A DNA stretch of 64,000 nucleotides, taken from Lumbricus terrestris. Its lineage: Eukaryota; Annelida; Clitellata; Crassiclitellata; Lumbricidae. This document shows positions 60,190 to 64,000 of the stretch, piece after piece; the first letter of the stretch is position 1; each line of letters begins with the position of its first letter. The notes beneath the pieces were generated by a model. The model was not told where the DNA came from and ran no database searches. It worked only from the letters and a program-made list of their open reading frames with translations. Position numbers and translations under genes: made by a program. The DNA is taken from assembly GCA_949752735.1 (NCBI GenBank), contig OX457047.1:3443282-3507281 (forward strand), in the 5' to 3' direction.

Positions 60190-60835
60190 TTTCATGTATA
60201 AACACATTAATAACCTCCTCCCACCATCATTCTCTTCCTGTTTTGATCCTGCACCGCATCCTATATGTACTAGAAGCAGCAATGATTTCAGACCTGTGTT
60301 TGCTAGGACTAATGTCCGTAAGTTTTCGCTTGGGGTCCAGGGCCCAACAAATTGGAACAGTCTACCTAAAGAAATCCGCTTGGTTACATCCCTCAGCCAC
60401 TTTAAAACCCTTGCACGTCAGTACACACATTAATTTATATTTCTTAATCTCAGCTCTGTGTTTATTGGTTCTGCTTTAGTTAAGCTCTAGTTAAGACCTG
60501 TATCCATATGTTATTCAAACTGTATAATGTTATGTACTATAATACTCTAGCATTGCATATGTTATTCATACTGTATAATGTTATGTACTATTATACTATA
60601 GCGTCTGTTCTCTCCCCATCTAATCATACCCCCACCGTCTTGTTTAATTTAATCATGGTATATAGGCCCCCTACTAAGCGGGACTTGTCCCTTCTGCTTA
60701 TTGCTCCCCAATCTGTATCTAAAGTATCTACCGAATGTGTTACCATGTTAAATACAGGTATCAATTGTCTTGCATTATTTTCTGTATGTTATGTTTTATT
60801 GTGGGATCAATAAACGATTTTGATTTTTGAATAGT
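60190..60835 (+). mobile_element. LINE ORF2 C-terminus and 3' UTR
   Basis: 60194-60433 encodes MYKHINNLLPPSF, then TRSSNDFRPVFARTNVRKFS and GPTNWNSLPKEIR, the standard end of many non-LTR ORF2 proteins. The UTR ends TGTGGGATCAATAAACGATT. 5'-truncated. Confidence 0.8.
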
Positions 60836-63800
60836 CTTTCTATAATAATTAAAGATCGTTTTTCTCGTGCTTGCCATTTAAGTTAGCAATCCGCAAGATT
60901 TAAAAAAATACATGGCTCTCAGAAGTTTGAGAACCACTGTACTGTATCAAGTATCCTAATACATTACAAAACTATAATTCTTTCAAATGCTAATGGAAGC
61001 AAATGATCACAAAAAGACAAACCGTGCGTTTAAACCAATTTAATTCTTAACTTACATGACTCGGGTGTTTCTTTAAACTCGAATACAAAGTAACAAGAAA
61101 TCAAAGCAAATTAATACGTTAAAGATGCAAATCAAACGTCTGCAAAATCATAACATCACATATCGAAAACATTACCAGTGCTTAAACGAAGAACTTAAAA
61201 CGAATTACAACGCTTCAAAAAAGTCCACACTGATTCCAAAAAGTTCCTAACGCAAAATCAACTATGGCAGTTAGGAAACATCGCCTACGTATTGCTACCG
61301 ATTTACGCTTGCGATACTCGTAGAAAATTGTTGGTGGAATTGCAAGTGCTTGTTTGTGTGTTTGTTTGCGTGTGTGTGTGTGTGCAAGACTTACGTATGT
61401 AAATAAATATTGCAAGAAAAACGACAATTTCAAAACAAAAAGCACCACACTGAAATATCATTCATGCACCATGGAATGTTGCAGCCAAAACTGAACTCAT
61501 AACAACCGAGGTCATTTCTAACTTCCCTATAAAGCGCAGAGCATATTCTTCGTCAAGGCGTTTGGGATAAAAATACAGCATGGATTCATTTAGATGTCAT
61601 CCCGCCTAATGCAAAGCTACCAAAGTTATTAACCTGATACATTGTATTGGAAAGAACTATTGCACTCATTGTACTGACATTTCAGCATCAACCCTTAATA
61701 CGCAGAAGCATCCCAATTTAACAAATCCACATTGCAATTACAATTGTAGCACATCTCTTTTCCCAACGTTGATTGCTTGTTTGTCGAAGTATTGTTTAAT
61801 ATGCTTCAGGTATAAAAATCCATTGCCGTTATTCTACCCATACCCTGCTTCGTGCTTTTGACTTATAAAACCCCCCCACCCATAAAAATAAGCGTTGGCT
61901 TTCTGCAACAACCTTCACTATCACCTTAACACAATAACTGGAGACAACAAGTCAAAATACTTTTCTCAATCATCAATAATATATCCATATCTATCAGTCT
62001 ATATCCATACCATCCAGCACTTCAAGGTAAGTGCTTCATACACCACTTTGGCACCACACGGAAAGGCAACAAAAAATAATAGTAACAATTATAATAAACT
62101 TTAACAACGTTGAAATTTTACACATGTTCCATCAGGATCTCAATAATAATAATAATAATAATAAATAATAATAATAATAGAAGGCAGAAGATTCGAGGTT
62201 AAAGAATTTTTGCATTTTCTAAATTTTTTAATTCCTGATGATCTGAGGTAACTTGGGCAAGCAAAATAAAAATGAAAATAATAATAATAGTACTAGTAGC
62301 AATAATAATAACAATATTATAATAATAATATTATTATTATTATCACTGACCCTGGAAAGATTTTTAAATTTCTCCAATCGCTCAACACTTTGGCAAAATG
62401 TACGAAACAAACGAAAAGTAAAACTACATTCAAACTCCTTCACAAGAATCACAACCGGAACACGAAATCTCATGTAACAAAATTCCAAATTCAACACGGC
62501 TTTTGATATTACACCCCGTATAACAGAATCACTGAATAACACCAACGGTTGTACAACAAGAAATTTCAGGTGCTGAATAACAACGGATTATCACCGGTGA
62601 CAGACCCGGAAGCTTACTTGGGAGTTTCACAAGGAGTTCTGTAATTGCAATAACAAATTTAAATTGCACCCGCCGCAAGACAAACTATCAAAAGTGCACA
62701 CAAGATGCAATATCACCAAAACCTAAGAAAAAATTTAACTTGTGCAGGGCATATCCAATGCTAATCTGAGGGGCAAATGACTATGGAAAGTCAGTGAGAA
62801 AGAGCTACAAGCTAATCCTGAAATAGTAACTCCTAGTGCTGTGGATTTTAACCGTTAATTTTCAGCAGAACTTCGAACAATTTTCTTACTCATTTCACGG
62901 CGCTAAGTGGCAAATATCTGCTGCAAACAATAATTTATGACGAATGAAACTTTTGTGCAAAAAATAAACGTAAAATTTGCATTCGCAGGTTAAATGTTGA
63001 TGGAGAATGTCGAAGATGTCAACAAAATCAGTTTTCTTTCAGTGAAGTGAAAGAAAACAGAAGTTTTTCTAGAAAGAAAGTAGTAACTAACTCGGTTTCA
63101 ACATTGATCGAATTTAGTCCAATAATCAAAGTAAAATTTCATGAAAAAAATCAATTAACAGGAATTGTTAGAACTGCCCCCTTCTTCCTCTGCCCATCCT
63201 CCATGGTAAATAACTCCCAATCAGATGGCAATGACCTCCTCCCCCTATTTCTCACTGCATAGAAGTGCTTATGAAACTGCATAAACCCATTTTGTGTAGA
63301 ACTAACACTAATAAAAAGCCCTGATCAGAAGTTGTTCAATCAGCACAATCAAATTTAATAGCGAAGACAGTTTGACCACATCAGAGGCAATCTAAAACCA
63401 CAACGAAACAAAACAGTCTTTTAAGTCTCTGAGGAAGGACACAAACAGAGGCCAAGACGCTGACAATTGTAATTGAACAATGAACAGCACCACATAAAGA
63501 ACAAATCAATTGGTGGCAATCTCTCCAAATCCCCAATAGCCAAAGTTTACCAATAATTAATATCGGAAAAGTGATATATATCACATACGCAAAAAATCGT
63601 ATTTTCAACCTCCCTGTTGCTACCTGCACATTTTGCGAAACCCATGTGCGTACAAATGAGCTTCTCTACCCATGTCCATACAAAAGTTAATTGGCATCCA
63701 TCAAACATTTATTTTACCATAGGCTACTATTCATTTTAGTTAATCATCCGGTAAAACTTGCTAACTGTAATGGGTTTACTGTTGAAGATCGGAACAGAAT

Positions 63801-64000
63801 TTAATTATAGCGTAATGCCATTGGATGACTACAGGATAATAGAGTGTCATAAATATGCTAACGTAGATATCATAAATAAAGATTTATTTTGCATACGCAT
63901 ATTTTGTCAAGACCTCCTGCCTCTCTTTGTAACATAAGGACAAACTCCCAATTGTAATTGAACAAACATCACATAAAGAGCAAATTAATTGGTGGCGAGC
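60836..64000. other. AT-rich DNA without recognisable genes
   Basis: Short ORFs only, none with a recognisable domain or splice context. AAT-type microsatellites lie at 62142-62180 and 62276-62342. An end-truncated member of the 39617 MITE family (AGAACTGCCCCCTTCTT through AAAAAGCCCTG) lies at about 63158-63325. Confidence 0.5.

Overview
The window is animal (metazoan) nuclear DNA. Intron-containing genes for conserved animal proteins (a TFIIIC subunit and an ODF3/SHIPPO sperm-flagellum protein) sit among SINEs, LINE 3' ends, hAT-type MITEs, satellites and microsatellites. The repeat content fits a marine invertebrate, but I cannot name the phylum from the sequence.

Layout. (1) 1-7771: the 3' end of a Ty3/gypsy-type pol gene (integrase, open from the window edge), followed by a long CpG-rich non-coding tract. 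The tract holds a six-copy module array, a polypurine tract directly followed by a TG-type LTR-like start, and diverged internal duplications. (2) 7772-about 19290: an integrated adintovirus/Maverick-Polinton-like element of about 11.5 kb. It carries the tail of an adenain-like protease, two tandem fibre-like proteins, a Rho-N/SAP-like protein, the hexon-type major capsid protein, a small pVI-like protein, a frameshifted DUF8207-like gene, three chimeric small paralogues, a two-helix membrane protein, a possible dUTPase-fold protein, a GSG-rich virion-like protein, a penton-like protein, an A32-type packaging ATPase, a zinc-ribbon/phospholipase A2-like ORF and a chromodomain integrase. Polymerase B and the protease N-terminus are missing, so the left side is truncated. 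The integrase frame has no ATG and overlaps the PLA2 ORF at a slippery A7 run, which suggests expression by -1 frameshifting. (3) 19290-24190: the first four coding exons of GTF3C1 on the minus strand. The viral element lies just downstream of exon 4, so it probably sits in a GTF3C1 intron or has cut the gene. (4) 24190-33340: repeat-rich, with two TIR elements and a 2.7 kb pyrimidine-rich minisatellite. (5) 33341-35378: three exons of an ODF3-like gene on the minus strand, with six RFX X-box-like motifs in intron 1. (6) 35.5-49.8 kb: microsatellites, a dead 2.4 kb DNA transposon, SINE/LINE tails and MITEs. (7) 49848-53805: three minus-strand exons of a large disordered protein with a C-terminal coiled coil, possibly TAB2/TAB3-like. 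(8) 53.8-64 kb: MITEs with perfect target duplications, a higher-order 23-bp satellite, a LINE end and AT-rich DNA without recognisable genes.

The viral genes form a virion-morphogenesis block on the minus strand (MCP to ATPase), with fibres and integration functions on the plus strand at either side. Nearly all viral start codons follow an A/T-rich sequence ending in AAAATG, which looks like a shared promoter signature. Several lesions indicate a decaying provirus: a truncated protease, an A8 frameshift, a shortened D-D-E spacing in the integrase, and a Tyr in place of the catalytic His of PLA2.
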